DNA of 64,000 bases from CCY15215 sp039194995 (GTDB lineage: Bacteria; Cyanobacteriota; Cyanobacteriia; Cyanobacteriales; Spirulinaceae), in the NCBI GenBank assembly GCA_039194995.1, contig JBCCVR010000003.1:1-64000 (forward strand), given 5' to 3'. The notes beneath the pieces are model-generated. The model was not told the DNA's origin. It worked only from the letters and a program-made list of their open reading frames with translations, and did no database searches. Position 1 is the first letter of the stretch. Every line of letters starts with the position of its first letter. This document shows positions 43,123 through 52,273 of the stretch, piece by piece. The position numbers were made by a program, and so were the translations under genes.

Positions 43123-44313
43123 TTGCAAAGAACCATTGCGGAAATTAACGATAAAATTCGTGCCTCGAAAGCGGTGGTTTGGACGGTAGAAGAACTCAAA
43201 CATCGCGTCAAAGATGGGGGAATCTCTCGGGTTGCGAAAATGGTAGATGTCATTACCACGGGGACTTTTGAGCCGATGGAGTCTACCAGTGCTATTCTCA
43301 ATCTCGGTCACACGGATCCGCCGATCAAAATTCGTCAGTGTTGGTTGGATGGCGTTCCGGCTTATGCGGGTTTGGGAGCGGTAGATTTATATTTGGGATC
43401 GACGATGATGGCGGATTATGGAGAAGGAGAAACGGAACGCACGACGGGAAATCCCGCACCCACGAGAGGAGGCGGTCACGTTATCGAGGATCTGATTGCG
43501 GGAAAATCCATACATTTGCGAGCGACAGGACAGGTGACGGATTGCTATCCCCGAGCCTCTTGGGAAAGTACGATTAGTAAAGATACGATCAATCAATTCT
43601 ATCTCTTCAATCCCCGCAATCTCTATCAGAATTTTATCGTGGGGGTGAATGGTGGCGATCGCGTCCTTTATACCTATCTCGGTCCTCTACACCCGCAATT
43701 TAGCAATGCGGTTTATGCCAATCCGGGGGCGATTTCTCCCCTGTTTAACGATCCGGACTTGCAAACCATCGGCATCGGTACGAAGATTTTTTTAGGCGGT
43801 GGGGTGGGTTATATCACTTGGGAAGGGACTCAACATTTCCCCCTACAAAAACGTTTGGACAATCGCACCCCCATCGGACCTGCCAGCACGTTAGCCGCCA
43901 TTGGGGATGCCAAGCAAATGAATTCCAAATGGGTGCGAGGGTGTTATTTCCAAAACTACGGCTCGGCGATCGTGTTGGGAATTGGTATCCCCATTCCCGT
44001 TCTCAATGAAGAAGTTATCGCTCGCTGTGGGGTGCGAGATGAGGAGATTATCGCCCCCATTGTCGATTTTTCCATCCCTCGGCGCGTGCGTCCCACCTTT
44101 GGTTCTGTGACCTATGCCCAACTCAAAAGCGGTCGCATTACCCTGCAAGGACAAACCGTCCGCACGGCTCCTCTCGCCAGTATTCGCTTGTCCCGTCAAG
44201 TCGCAGAAAAATTGAAACAATGGATCGAAACGGGGGGATTTACCCTCACGGAACCCGTTGCTCCCATTCCCAGCGATCGCGTTTTCCTGTCCCAAGATCC
44301 GGCGATTTCTTAG
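43123..44313 (+). CDS. DUF39 homocysteine biosynthesis protein
   Basis: 396 residues from a TTG start preceded by GAGGAG. Segments EINDKIRASKAVVWTVEEL, VITTGTFEPMESTSAILNLGH (in outline), GVPAYAGLGAVDLYLG, GGGHVIEDLIAGK and IGIGTKIFLGGGVGYI are typical of the DUF39 family, which in methanogens is needed for homocysteine formation from sulfide and aspartate semialdehyde. The ferredoxin-like partner domain is not fused. The conserved Cys in RATGQVTDCYPR is probably the sulfur carrier, an inference. Confidence 0.88.
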   Translation: MQRTIAEINDKIRASKAVVWTVEELKHRVKDGGISRVAKMVDVITTGTFEPMESTSAILNLGHTDPPIKIRQCWLDGVPAYAGLGAVDLYLGSTMMADYGEGETERTTGNPAPTRGGGHVIEDLIAGKSIHLRATGQVTDCYPRASWESTISKDTINQFYLFNPRNLYQNFIVGVNGGDRVLYTYLGPLHPQFSNAVYANPGAISPLFNDPDLQTIGIGTKIFLGGGVGYITWEGTQHFPLQKRLDNRTPIGPASTLAAIGDAKQMNSKWVRGCYFQNYGSAIVLGIGIPIPVLNEEVIARCGVRDEEIIAPIVDFSIPRRVRPTFGSVTYAQLKSGRITLQGQTVRTAPLASIRLSRQVAEKLKQWIETGGFTLTEPVAPIPSDRVFLSQDPAIS

Positions 44314-44334
44314 CACTACCGCACTGAAGTTACA

Positions 44335-44544
44335 ATGACACGAGATTTGACCACTCTAAGCAACTCTGAATTAAAAAAATACATTAAAGTTCATCGCAAT
44401 GATAATGAAGCATTCCATGAAGCTCTAAAGGTTTTGATAAGCCGCAGCAGCGGTCAAAAATATCCTGCTCCTTTTGAGATGCCAAAAGAAGAAGTTGAGG
44501 CTATTTTTAGAGACAAAATCAAACCTCTTGAAGAAGGAGTGTAG
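44335..44544 (+). CDS. Small protein, DUF6887-like
   Basis: 69 residues, charged and helical: LTTLSNSELKKYIKVHRND followed by EAFHEALKVLISR and MPKEEVEAIFRDKIK. This matches the small DUF6887 group, usually found beside a DUF6888 protein in cyanobacteria, perhaps as a two-gene module. The usual partner is not present; a 33-codon frame follows instead. 21 bases after the DUF39 stop. Confidence 0.65.
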   Translation: MTRDLTTLSNSELKKYIKVHRNDNEAFHEALKVLISRSSGQKYPAPFEMPKEEVEAIFRDKIKPLEEGV

Positions 44545-44546
44545 GG

Positions 44547-44648
44547 GTGGAGGTATCGGGTATCGTCGAGGCGGTTGGACGCACGGCAGTAGTTCGGAAG
44601 GTGATTCCAAGAACCGCTCCACAGATAGGTACAAAAGTTTTTGTTTGA
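44547..44648 (+). CDS. Possible 33-residue small protein
   Basis: A GTG start at 44547 has AAGGAG seven bases upstream, itself in the end of the previous gene. The product would be 33 residues beginning VEVSGIVEAVGRTAVVRKV and ending GTKVFV. It sits where the DUF6888 partner of the preceding gene might be, but does not resemble it. It may be real, a remnant or chance. Confidence 0.3.
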   Translation: MEVSGIVEAVGRTAVVRKVIPRTAPQIGTKVFV

Positions 44649-44802
44649 TGATTTCTGACATTCTGTAGACATAAGTCACACCTTGTCTCTACCAGATTTA
44701 CAATACCCATTGGCATTGGCAAGTTTTGACTTTCCCCCTTTTCCAAAGTCAGGCATAATTGGAACAACGGATACAAATTGTAGAGAGCGAGTCGAAAACA
44801 GA

Positions 44803-45813
44803 ATGAGCAAAAAGCGCGTCCTTTCGGGGGTTCAACCCACGGGCAGTTTACATTTGGGAAATTATTTAGGTGCTATTCGTAATTGGGTAGAGGCGCAGAA
44901 GGAATACGATAATTATTTTTGTGTGGTGGATCTGCACGCGATTACCGTTCCCCACGACCCGAAAAAATTAGCAGCAGATACCTATACGATCGCGGCGCTC
45001 TATTTGGCTTGCGGTATCGATTTGGAAGATTCAACTATTTTCGTTCAATCTCATATTCCCGCCCATAGCGAACTAACTTGGCTGCTCAACTGCATTACGC
45101 CTCTCAATTGGCTCGAGCGCATGATTCAATTCAAAGAAAAAGCCCTGAAACAGGGGGAAAATGTCAGCGTGGGTTTGCTCGATTATCCCGTGTTGATGGC
45201 GGCGGATATCTTGCTCTACGATGCGGATTTGGTGCCGGTGGGAGAAGATCAAAAACAGCATATCGAACTGACTCGGGATATTGTCATTCGCATCAATGAC
45301 CAATTTGGCAAGAAGAAAAAACCCGTTCTCAAACTACCCGATCCTCTCATTCGCAAGGATGGGGCACGGATCATGAGTTTAACCGACGGGACCAAAAAGA
45401 TGTCTAAGTCCGATCCCTCGGAAATGAGCCGCATCGAATTGTTAGATCCTCCCGACGCGATCGCCCGTAAAATCAAGCGTTGCAAGACAGATCCCCATAA
45501 AGGACTTGAATTCGACAACCCAGAGCGCCCGGAATGCAATAATCTGCTTGGTCTCTATATGCTCCTATCGGGCAAAACCAAGGAAACTGTTGCCGCAGAA
45601 TGTCAAGATATGGGGTGGGGCAACTTTAAACCTTTGTTAACCGAAACTGCGATCGCCGCTCTCAAGCCCATTCAAGAAAAATATGACGATATTATGAGCG
45701 ATCGCGATTATCTCGAAACAATCTTGCGCGAGGGACGCGAAAAGGCAGAAATAAGCGCAAATGAAGTTCTTGCACGAGTTAAATCTGCTTTAGGCTATTC
45801 CACCCCGCTTTGA
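44803..45813 (+). CDS. trpS: Tryptophanyl-tRNA synthetase
   Basis: 336 residues, class I. The start ATG 44803 (MSKKRVLSGVQPTG) fits the family; the frame is open upstream to 44683. HIGH-like motif GSLHLGN, KMSKS motif in KKMSKSDPSE, and LLDYPVLMAADILLYDADLVPVGEDQKQHIELTRDI (in outline) identify it. Charges tRNA-Trp. Ends 55 bases before the MetF-like gene, with a heptamer repeat between. Confidence 0.96.
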   Translation: MSKKRVLSGVQPTGSLHLGNYLGAIRNWVEAQKEYDNYFCVVDLHAITVPHDPKKLAADTYTIAALYLACGIDLEDSTIFVQSHIPAHSELTWLLNCITPLNWLERMIQFKEKALKQGENVSVGLLDYPVLMAADILLYDADLVPVGEDQKQHIELTRDIVIRINDQFGKKKKPVLKLPDPLIRKDGARIMSLTDGTKKMSKSDPSEMSRIELLDPPDAIARKIKRCKTDPHKGLEFDNPERPECNNLLGLYMLLSGKTKETVAAECQDMGWGNFKPLLTETAIAALKPIQEKYDDIMSDRDYLETILREGREKAEISANEVLARVKSALGYSTPL

Positions 45814-45830
45814 GTTAAGACTCAAAACCC

Positions 45831-45865
45831 AACAACAAACAACAAATAACAAACAACAAACAACA
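45831..45865 (+). repeat. Heptamer tandem repeat (AACAACA)5
   Basis: Five units (one AATAACA variant) end four bases before the ATG of the MetF-like gene, replacing any SD sequence. It is the reverse complement of the TTGTTGT family at 21426. Confidence 0.88.
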
Positions 45866-45868
45866 AAA

Positions 45869-46753
45869 ATGCCCTTTCGCCAAGCTGTTGAGAATAAAGA
45901 GTTTTTAGTTACAGCCGAAGTGATGCCCCCTAAAGGTGGGGATATTTCCCATACTCTCGATATGGCTCGGCTGCTTAAGGGAAGGGTTCACGCGGTTAAT
46001 ATCACCGATGGCAGTCGAGCGGTGTTAAGAATGTCTCCTCTGGCTGTCTCGGCAATTCTGGTGAGAGAAGGGATCGAGCCAATTTGTCAAATTGCCTGTC
46101 GCGATCGCAATGCGATCGGCTTGCAAGCGGATTTAATGGGCGCTCATGCTCTCGGGATTGGCAATATTTTGGCACTGACAGGCGATCCGATTAAAGTGGG
46201 GGATCACAAAAAATCGAGAAGTGTCTATGAGTTTGATTCGGTACGCTTGTTGAGGGCGATCGCGCAATTAAATCGCGGTTTCGATTTAAACGAGAAATCT
46301 TTGCCTAACAATGCGCTCGATTTGTTTGCAGGAGCAGCAGTGGATCCCCAATCAAAAAGTTGGTCGGGTTTGCAACGGCGTTTCGAGGGGAAATTGGAAG
46401 CAGGAGCGCAATTTTTTCAAAGTCAGTTGATTACGGATTTCGATCGCCTTGACAAGTTTATGCAGCAAATTGCCTCGGGAACGGATAAACCCGTCCTAGC
46501 GGGAATTTTTCTCCTCAAATCCGCTAAAAACGCCAAATTCATCAATCGCAATGTTCCGGGAGTTGAGATTCCCCAAGAAATGATAGATCGCCTTGCTGCT
46601 GCGGAGGAACCGTTAAAAGAAGGGGTCAAAATTGCCGCCGAACAGGTCAAACTCGCAAAAAATCTATGTCAAGGCGTTCACTTAATGGCAGTCAAAAAAG
46701 AGGAGCTAATCCCTGAGATTCTCGATCTTGCTGGAATTGCTCCGGTTGATTAA
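45869..46753 (+). CDS. metF: Methylenetetrahydrofolate reductase-like protein
   Basis: 294 residues. Starts MPFRQAVENKEFLVTAEVMPPKGGD (in outline); VTAEVMPPKG is the family start, followed by AVNITDGSRA, ICQIACRDRNAIGLQADLMGA, NILALTGDP and FFQSQLITDFDRLDKFM, all MetF-type barrel landmarks. It would reduce methylene-THF to methyl-THF for methionine synthesis. As in other cyanobacteria it is of the short form, so FAD/NADH use should not be assumed. Its start follows a heptamer repeat. Confidence 0.88.
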   Translation: MPFRQAVENKEFLVTAEVMPPKGGDISHTLDMARLLKGRVHAVNITDGSRAVLRMSPLAVSAILVREGIEPICQIACRDRNAIGLQADLMGAHALGIGNILALTGDPIKVGDHKKSRSVYEFDSVRLLRAIAQLNRGFDLNEKSLPNNALDLFAGAAVDPQSKSWSGLQRRFEGKLEAGAQFFQSQLITDFDRLDKFMQQIASGTDKPVLAGIFLLKSAKNAKFINRNVPGVEIPQEMIDRLAAAEEPLKEGVKIAAEQVKLAKNLCQGVHLMAVKKEELIPEILDLAGIAPVD

Positions 46754-46843
46754 AATGGTAATTCAGCGAAATCAAGGAGATCGCGTCTTGTTGTTCTTGT
46801 AATCGTTATTTGAGTTTCATGGTTAGTTCTCTTTAATTTTCTT

Positions 46844-47125
46844 TTAATAAACTTCATCATGGCTGCCAATATCCACTAAAATGACTAAATCTTCTCCAGT
46901 TACTTCATCTTTGTCTAAAGCATAAATAATTCTGCAATCATAAGCAACCGAACAAGACCATAAATTTTCTAGTTCTCCTGTTAACTTATGAGATTTTAAA
47001 GAAGGAGTAAAAGGATCGTCTGCCAATAATTCTAAAGTGGCTAAGATTTTGTCTTGCAATTTTGGGTTTTTCTTAACCAATTTTTTAAATGCTCTTCTAA
47101 ACCGACTTTCCGAGACTAAAATCAT
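46844..47125 (-). CDS. RelE/ParE-superfamily toxin
   Basis: 93 residues. FRRAFKKLVKKNPKLQDKI, LLADDPFTPSLKSHKLTGEL and WSCSVAYDCRIIYALD match the RelE/YafQ fold of mRNA-cleaving toxins; LKSHKL and the Arg in CRIIY are typical active-side residues. It ends IVLVDIGSHDEVY. The start overlaps the antitoxin stop by four bases (ATGA-type), showing translational coupling. The order antitoxin first is standard. Confidence 0.9.
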   Translation of the reverse strand: MILVSESRFRRAFKKLVKKNPKLQDKILATLELLADDPFTPSLKSHKLTGELENLWSCSVAYDCRIIYALDKDEVTGEDLVILVDIGSHDEVY

Positions 47126-47346
47126 TCTTCTTCATCCTTGAGTAAATATGCTTTTATCTCTGCAAAATTTCCTCGTTTTGCCGTTCCATTTTCTACTGCT
47201 TTTAATGCTTCTCGTGCATTCTCAGCAATCTCAAAACGTCGTCTCTCAATCCTTCTTTTGCGAATTAAATCAAATAGATAGTCTTGGTCTTCAAGAGATA
47301 AACTCTCGATCGATTGGATAATTTCTTGGAAAGAAGAGATAGTCAT
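47122..47346 (-). CDS. Antitoxin of the RelE-type pair
   Basis: 74 residues, acidic-basic helical protein (IIQSIESLSLEDQDYLFDLI, RIERRRFEIAENA). The C-terminal half with EIKAYLLKDEEE would wrap the toxin. It lacks an obvious ribbon-helix-helix or AbrB motif, but this short type is common next to RelE-like genes in cyanobacteria. The identification rests mainly on position. Confidence 0.78.
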   Translation of the reverse strand: MTISSFQEIIQSIESLSLEDQDYLFDLIRKRRIERRRFEIAENAREALKAVENGTAKRGNFAEIKAYLLKDEEE

Positions 47347-47488
47347 GATTCATTACTCCTATTCTTAATCATTCAATTTTATCTTATACAGCGATCGCGT
47401 TTATTGTTCAAGCGAGATAATATTGTTTGGTATTGATAGGAAGTGCGATCGCATTGGTTTGGGATGATGCGATCGCTCATACTTTGCC

Positions 47489-47992
47489 TTAGAACAAGAG
47501 AACTAAAAACGCGAACCATTGAATCCGAATTGCAATACTTTCTTCACCTGCCTCTTTCATCTTCTTTAACAAAGGATTTATTTTTGTTAAAGCCATTAAG
47601 AGGCGAAACCAATTATCAAAGTATGCCTGAATAACACACACATTTTCGTTTTTGTATTGGTTCAAATCTAGCGCCTTATAGTCACCTTTACAAAAAGAAT
47701 TGGTGGTACCTCCTGCGATATCCACTAAAATCATACGGATTTTTTCGCTGATATGCAAGTGTTGTTCTGTGACATAGATTGTAAGACAGCACATCTTGAT
47801 CTGAATTTTCCAATCAGTAATCAAATGTAGAATCTTGTCTTGAATACGATTTACTGAACTTTGAATCTCCACCTTCCATTTAGAAAGCCAATGTGGAATC
47901 TGTTCCATTTTCTGGCCTGCATCGGCCAGCACTTTCCGCAACGATGGGACGCGATTTTTAGAGTTATAAAGCATATTTTTTACTTCATTCAT
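47489..47992 (-). CDS. Unrecognised protein, 167 residues
   Basis: No family recognised. It begins MNEVKNMLYNSKNRVPSL, contains IPHWLSKWKVEIQSSVNRIQDK and MCCLTIYVTEQHLHISEKI, and ends with a hydrophobic IQWFAFLVLLF. It could be a small membrane-associated protein. It lies on the opposite strand from, and just before, the AAA gene pair, within the AT-rich accessory region. The final 40 bases overlap HIP1-rich sequence, so a chance frame is possible. Confidence 0.4.
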   Translation of the reverse strand: MNEVKNMLYNSKNRVPSLRKVLADAGQKMEQIPHWLSKWKVEIQSSVNRIQDKILHLITDWKIQIKMCCLTIYVTEQHLHISEKIRMILVDIAGGTTNSFCKGDYKALDLNQYKNENVCVIQAYFDNWFRLLMALTKINPLLKKMKEAGEESIAIRIQWFAFLVLLF

Positions 47993-48280
47993 TGAACGTA
48001 TACCTTATTTTTGTCACCTTAATTTTATTTGTCAAGGCAAACAATCGCATCGAGAATTGCTATTATCATTATTGATTTTAATAAGGAGAAATAAAATACT
48101 AAAATCATTAAAAAACAAAAAAACAAAGAAAAATATCAGCTAAAGACAAAAAAAAGCATTATTGTTGTTGGTGCAATAAAAATATCAACAAAAGCCAAAC
48201 CAATTGTTAAGTTTTATTACTTTTATTTCAGAAGTTAAGCTATAATCCAAAATATCTAAATTGCATAAAGTCTTGGAGAT
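47993..48280 (+). promoter_or_regulatory. AT-rich upstream region of the AAA gene pair
   Basis: 288 bases, strongly A-rich in the middle (AAAAACAAAAAAACAAAG near 48112). TATAAT at 48241-48246 is a good -10 box 35 bases before the ATG; a -35 box is not clear. TTGGAG precedes ATG by two to four bases. No gene is visible. Confidence 0.5.
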
Positions 48281-49663
48281 ATGAACCAACAGAGTCCTGT
48301 GGAGAATGAGTTGCAACCTGAAAAGCAGGAAGCACTCATCCGTTTACGGCAAAAACTGAATGCAGAAGGTAAGTTGAGCGAAGAAGATCGATCCATACAA
48401 ATGAGCTTACGACAGCTTGCTAGCTTATGGGAGTATCTCAGCAAAAAAGAAAAAAAACCCAATACAACTAAAGCAAGGAAGACCCTAGAATATTTTGAAA
48501 ACTTAGGATATATTTCTGTGGAGCGTAGCCAAGGAGCAAGACCAAGTACAATTACATGGCTAAATAAGGAATTACCATTTGCTCCCAAAGCACTGAAAAG
48601 AGTTGTCCCTATTACACCTCACTATATCGATCGTTCTATAGATCGCTATTTGCTGGAAAAACTTCAAACTGAGACCAGAGATGAAAAAAGAGCCGAGTTA
48701 ATTAAAATCAAAGGATCAAAAGGCTTAGGGAAAACTTCTCTATTAAAACAAATTTGTAATCAATTGCAACTCACACAAGCGGTTTGTTTTATTGACTTGA
48801 AAAACAGTACGTGTTTTCACGATCAAAAAATATTTGAAAATTTTGATACATTCTTACATACTTTTACCAGAGCACTTATTGAGGAATTAAAAGAATCTAT
48901 TGCAGAAACTTCTCTAATAGATTTACAACAATATTGGCAGGAAGAACTCTTACCCGGTGAAAAATGTACGAATTATCTCAAAGAAAAAGTGTTTGCTAAA
49001 ATCCATAGACCGAAAACGATGATTATTGCTCATTTAGATGAAATTTTGGGATATGAAGCAATTCAAGAACCATTTATCAAACTGATTCGAAATTGGCATG
49101 AAACCGAAATGAAATTTCCGAGACACGATCGACCGATTGTTTGGCCTTATATGGTTATTGCCTATTCTCATGGTGAATATGCCCGCTATGGGGTAGTTTA
49201 TTCTGTCTTAGAAAATGTAGGAATCGAAAAAGAATTAACTGAGTTTACCAAAGAGGAAGTTATTCAATTAGCTAAAACTTACGATCTACAATGGGAGAAA
49301 AAACAAATACATCCTCTCTTTGAGCTTGTGGGAGGTCATCCACAATTACTTGAAATCGCCTTTCGTAAACTAGAAGAAGGAATATCTTTTCAAAATTTAA
49401 TGCAAAGTACCACTCAAATCGATAGTCCCTTCCTTTGTCATTTATTAAAATTAGAAGAGTTTCTCAACGAAAAAAAGAGTAACAAAATCAAAGAATGCTT
49501 TAAGAAAATTTTAAAAAATGAAATACCTACCGATCGCATTTCCCAAATTCAGTTACTCAGAATGGGATTAATTACAGTCAACAAGGGAAAAATAGAAATC
49601 AGATGTCAGCTTTATAAACAATATTTTGAATCTTTAGGAGATGGAAATGAATCAAATGAGTAA
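48281..49663 (+). CDS. AAA-like P-loop ATPase with N-terminal winged-helix-like domain
   Basis: 460 residues. Residues about 40-92 (MSLRQLASLWEYLSK, KARKTLEYFENLGYISVER) look like a winged helix. Residues 120-400 hold a STAND/AAA-type ATPase: Walker A GSKGLGKTSLLKQI, Walker B MIIAHLDEILGY, an ELVGGHPQLLEIAFRKL segment typical of the AAA-like PF14516 group, and a helical end. It overlaps the next gene by 17 bases or so, indicating one transcript with coupled translation. Composition is AT-rich versus flanking core genes. Role unknown; a regulatory or conflict-type function is inference. Confidence 0.78.
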   Translation: MNQQSPVENELQPEKQEALIRLRQKLNAEGKLSEEDRSIQMSLRQLASLWEYLSKKEKKPNTTKARKTLEYFENLGYISVERSQGARPSTITWLNKELPFAPKALKRVVPITPHYIDRSIDRYLLEKLQTETRDEKRAELIKIKGSKGLGKTSLLKQICNQLQLTQAVCFIDLKNSTCFHDQKIFENFDTFLHTFTRALIEELKESIAETSLIDLQQYWQEELLPGEKCTNYLKEKVFAKIHRPKTMIIAHLDEILGYEAIQEPFIKLIRNWHETEMKFPRHDRPIVWPYMVIAYSHGEYARYGVVYSVLENVGIEKELTEFTKEEVIQLAKTYDLQWEKKQIHPLFELVGGHPQLLEIAFRKLEEGISFQNLMQSTTQIDSPFLCHLLKLEEFLNEKKSNKIKECFKKILKNEIPTDRISQIQLLRMGLITVNKGKIEIRCQLYKQYFESLGDGNESNE

Positions 49664-51596
49664 CTATTATTACGTTGATACTGGAACAGGAGCATTACCT
49701 CGCGAACATCCTTCTTATGTTGAACGAAATGCAGATCGAGAACTACAAGAAGGGATCGAGCGAGCTAGTAAAGACACTTATCGTGTGTTTTATGTGTTGG
49801 CTCCTAGACAAACAGGCAAATCAAGTTTAATGCGGAAAACATCTGATGTTTTAGTAGAGTGCAATATTTGTATTGAAGTGAACTTGCATCGAATGGCAGG
49901 GGATGATAATTCAGAAACTATATTTTATCGAACTTTATTAAACCGGATTTCCAAAGAGATTGATGAACAAATCCCAATACTAGACTGCAATGAAGCATTC
50001 AAGAATTTTTGGGATCGTTCTAAAAATCAAGATTCTCCTCGGGAAAAATTTGTTACCTTTCTCGAACAAAAACTTTTACCTTCTCTCAAAAAGAGATTGG
50101 TGATTTTTCTGGATGAAATCCAAGAGTTAGTATCACAAAACCTACAAAATGGATTTACTGTACTCATGAAATCTATCAGCGAGAATGAGCGCTTGGGAAA
50201 TTTGGTAATTATCCTTTTAGGAGTTGCTCAACCCGCAGATCTAAGTACGGATACAAATTTAATTCTTAATACATCTAAGTTAATCGAATTAACTTATTTT
50301 GATAAAAAAAACTGCATACCACTCTTACCGGGATTGCAAGAAATTAGTAATAACGCAGATATGGTATTGAGTTATATTTTAGAGTGGACAGAAGGGCATC
50401 CCTTTTTAACGCAAGTAGTCTGTAATCAAGTTGCCCAAAAGTTGCAAGAGAAGCCAGAGAAGCCAAACAGACAAAGAAGAACAATTGATCGCATTGTTGA
50501 TAAAGAAATTATTAAAGTTTGGAGATACAAAGATCCCCAATACCATTTCTCGCTGATTGATCGCTGGTTTACGAGATTTCCCCAAAATCCACAAGAAAGA
50601 GACAAACGATTGCAAACTTTGCTAGAGTATAAAAAAATACTCGAAGCTAAACAACCTTTGCTGTTTAATGCCGCAAAGAATCCAGAACAAATCAACTATC
50701 GTTTAACGCTAATGAGTCTTGGTATAGTCAGAAAGGTTAATCAATATCTGAAAGTTGCCAACTCAATTTATCGGCAGATTTTTGATTTGGACTGGATTGA
50801 TGAAACCACTCAAGTAATTCAGGAGGATGTTATGGATTACAGTGAAAAAATTTACAATCGTTCTGTATTTATGCTGATTGATGCCAGTGCATCAATGAAG
50901 GAAAAAGACGCAGAAACAGAAGATATGGAACGTTTTGATTATATTAGAGAAACAATTGTGGGAGATGCTCGTGCTATTCTCGATCTCGCAAGCGATTCGG
51001 GAGCAAAAATATGCGATACGATAACAGGTTATTTTTTCAATGTCCCTCGTTTTAAAGAAGAATTCAAGTTTGAGTTATACCCTCAATCTTCAAAACAAGG
51101 TATTAAGCGTGCATTTAAAGAAATTCGACCCCAAGGAGGGACAGCAATCAATAACACTTTAGAAGCTGTAATTCAACAATGTTTGGATGACAAAAGAAGA
51201 CATGGAAAAGATGCTTTCATTATTATATATACTGATGGCGAATTTTCTAATTCAAAGAAATTTGAAGAATTGATTTGTTCTACTTGTCAACAACTGGAAA
51301 ATCAAGATGATATCAAAATCATTATTTTGGGTTATGGTAGCGATATTTTAGAGAAACCAACACTGGAATTTTATTTAGATATTGATTTTAATAATAGGAG
51401 TCATCCTAACAAAAATGGAGAACCCTGTAATATTTTTGAATTTGACTTGGGCAATGAACGTCCAGAGGATATTCTTGAACTTCTTGATCGCCAACTTCGT
51501 GCCGATCCGAATCGCAAAAATGCTGTTCCTGATTGGGTAAATAAATACATTCCTGAATGGAAGGAAAAAGCAAAACAAAAGGGTTGGCTTACTTGA
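49647..51596 (+). CDS. AAA-like ATPase fused to a von Willebrand factor A domain
   Basis: 649 residues from ATG 49647, six bases after AGGAG. Residues about 25-370 are an AAA-like ATPase: Walker A APRQTGKSSLM, Walker B LVIFLDEIQELV, EGHPFLTQVVCNQV and a helical end. Residues about 415-600 form a vWA domain with complete MIDAS: LIDASASMKEKD (DxSxS), GGTAINNTLE (Thr) and YTDGEFSN (Asp). The C-terminus is EWKEKAKQKGWLT. vWA domains bind a metal and mediate protein-protein contacts. Fusion to this ATPase type and pairing with the preceding ATPase are unusual; function is unknown. Confidence 0.85.
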   Translation: MNQMSNYYYVDTGTGALPREHPSYVERNADRELQEGIERASKDTYRVFYVLAPRQTGKSSLMRKTSDVLVECNICIEVNLHRMAGDDNSETIFYRTLLNRISKEIDEQIPILDCNEAFKNFWDRSKNQDSPREKFVTFLEQKLLPSLKKRLVIFLDEIQELVSQNLQNGFTVLMKSISENERLGNLVIILLGVAQPADLSTDTNLILNTSKLIELTYFDKKNCIPLLPGLQEISNNADMVLSYILEWTEGHPFLTQVVCNQVAQKLQEKPEKPNRQRRTIDRIVDKEIIKVWRYKDPQYHFSLIDRWFTRFPQNPQERDKRLQTLLEYKKILEAKQPLLFNAAKNPEQINYRLTLMSLGIVRKVNQYLKVANSIYRQIFDLDWIDETTQVIQEDVMDYSEKIYNRSVFMLIDASASMKEKDAETEDMERFDYIRETIVGDARAILDLASDSGAKICDTITGYFFNVPRFKEEFKFELYPQSSKQGIKRAFKEIRPQGGTAINNTLEAVIQQCLDDKRRHGKDAFIIIYTDGEFSNSKKFEELICSTCQQLENQDDIKIIILGYGSDILEKPTLEFYLDIDFNNRSHPNKNGEPCNIFEFDLGNERPEDILELLDRQLRADPNRKNAVPDWVNKYIPEWKEKAKQKGWLT

Positions 51597-51696
51597 TCAA
51601 TTGACTTTGTAGCTAATTACTGAATACTGTCATGTGATCGCTCATTCCTTAAAATTAGGAGGATGTTCGTTAAGAGATCGTAATGCTTTTTGCTAA

Positions 51697-52272
51697 TTGA
51701 CAATCCTCACTGAAGAAGAACTCCCGCAACTGTGGATTCTTACTCCCTCTGCAAGCGATCGCCTGCTGGATAGCTTCGGTTTCGCCCGCAAGGACAAATG
51801 GGAACAGGGAATTTATTTTCTCCCAGAAGCACAAAAAACCGCCCTCATCGCCATCAACCGCCTTTCTGAAACCCCGGAAACCCTCTGGTTGAGAATATTG
51901 GGCAAAGGTAAACTCCAAGAACGCGCTATCCTAGAACTAATCGCACTCAAACGGGAAAACCCCCTGCGAATTCACGCCCTAGAACAAGTAGCGATTTGGC
52001 GAGTCAATTTGCAGATGCAAGCAAATCCAACCACAGAACAACAGGAGTTAATGATGGCACTCCCACCCGCTTATCTTCAATGGCGCGAAGAAGCCGTGCG
52101 ACAAGGACAACGGATGATGTTAGAAAGCGTGGTAGCAGTTCGCTTTGGCTCCGTTGATGAAGAACTCGCCAAGACAATCGATCGCCTCTTAGAACTTCCC
52201 TCTCAAGAAGCAGTTTCCCTCGTCCTGCAATGCACTCGCGAAGAATTATTAGAACGATTAACCGATCGCTGA
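51697..52272 (+). pseudogene. Truncated relative of the EVRQ-repeat nuclease-like gene
   Basis: The 191-residue frame from TTG 51697 aligns along its length with the C-terminal two-thirds of the protein at 26896-27957: ELPQLWILTPSASDR, LWLRILGKGKLQERA and RFGSVDEEL...LPSQEA. The N-terminal PD-(D/E)XK-like 150 residues are missing, and an in-frame TAA at 51694 blocks extension. The EVRQ repeat is also absent; REEAVRQGQRM stands in its place. Either a decayed copy or a shortened functional one; the first is more likely. It converges on the WD40 gene two bases away. Confidence 0.75.
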
Positions 52273-52273
52273 A

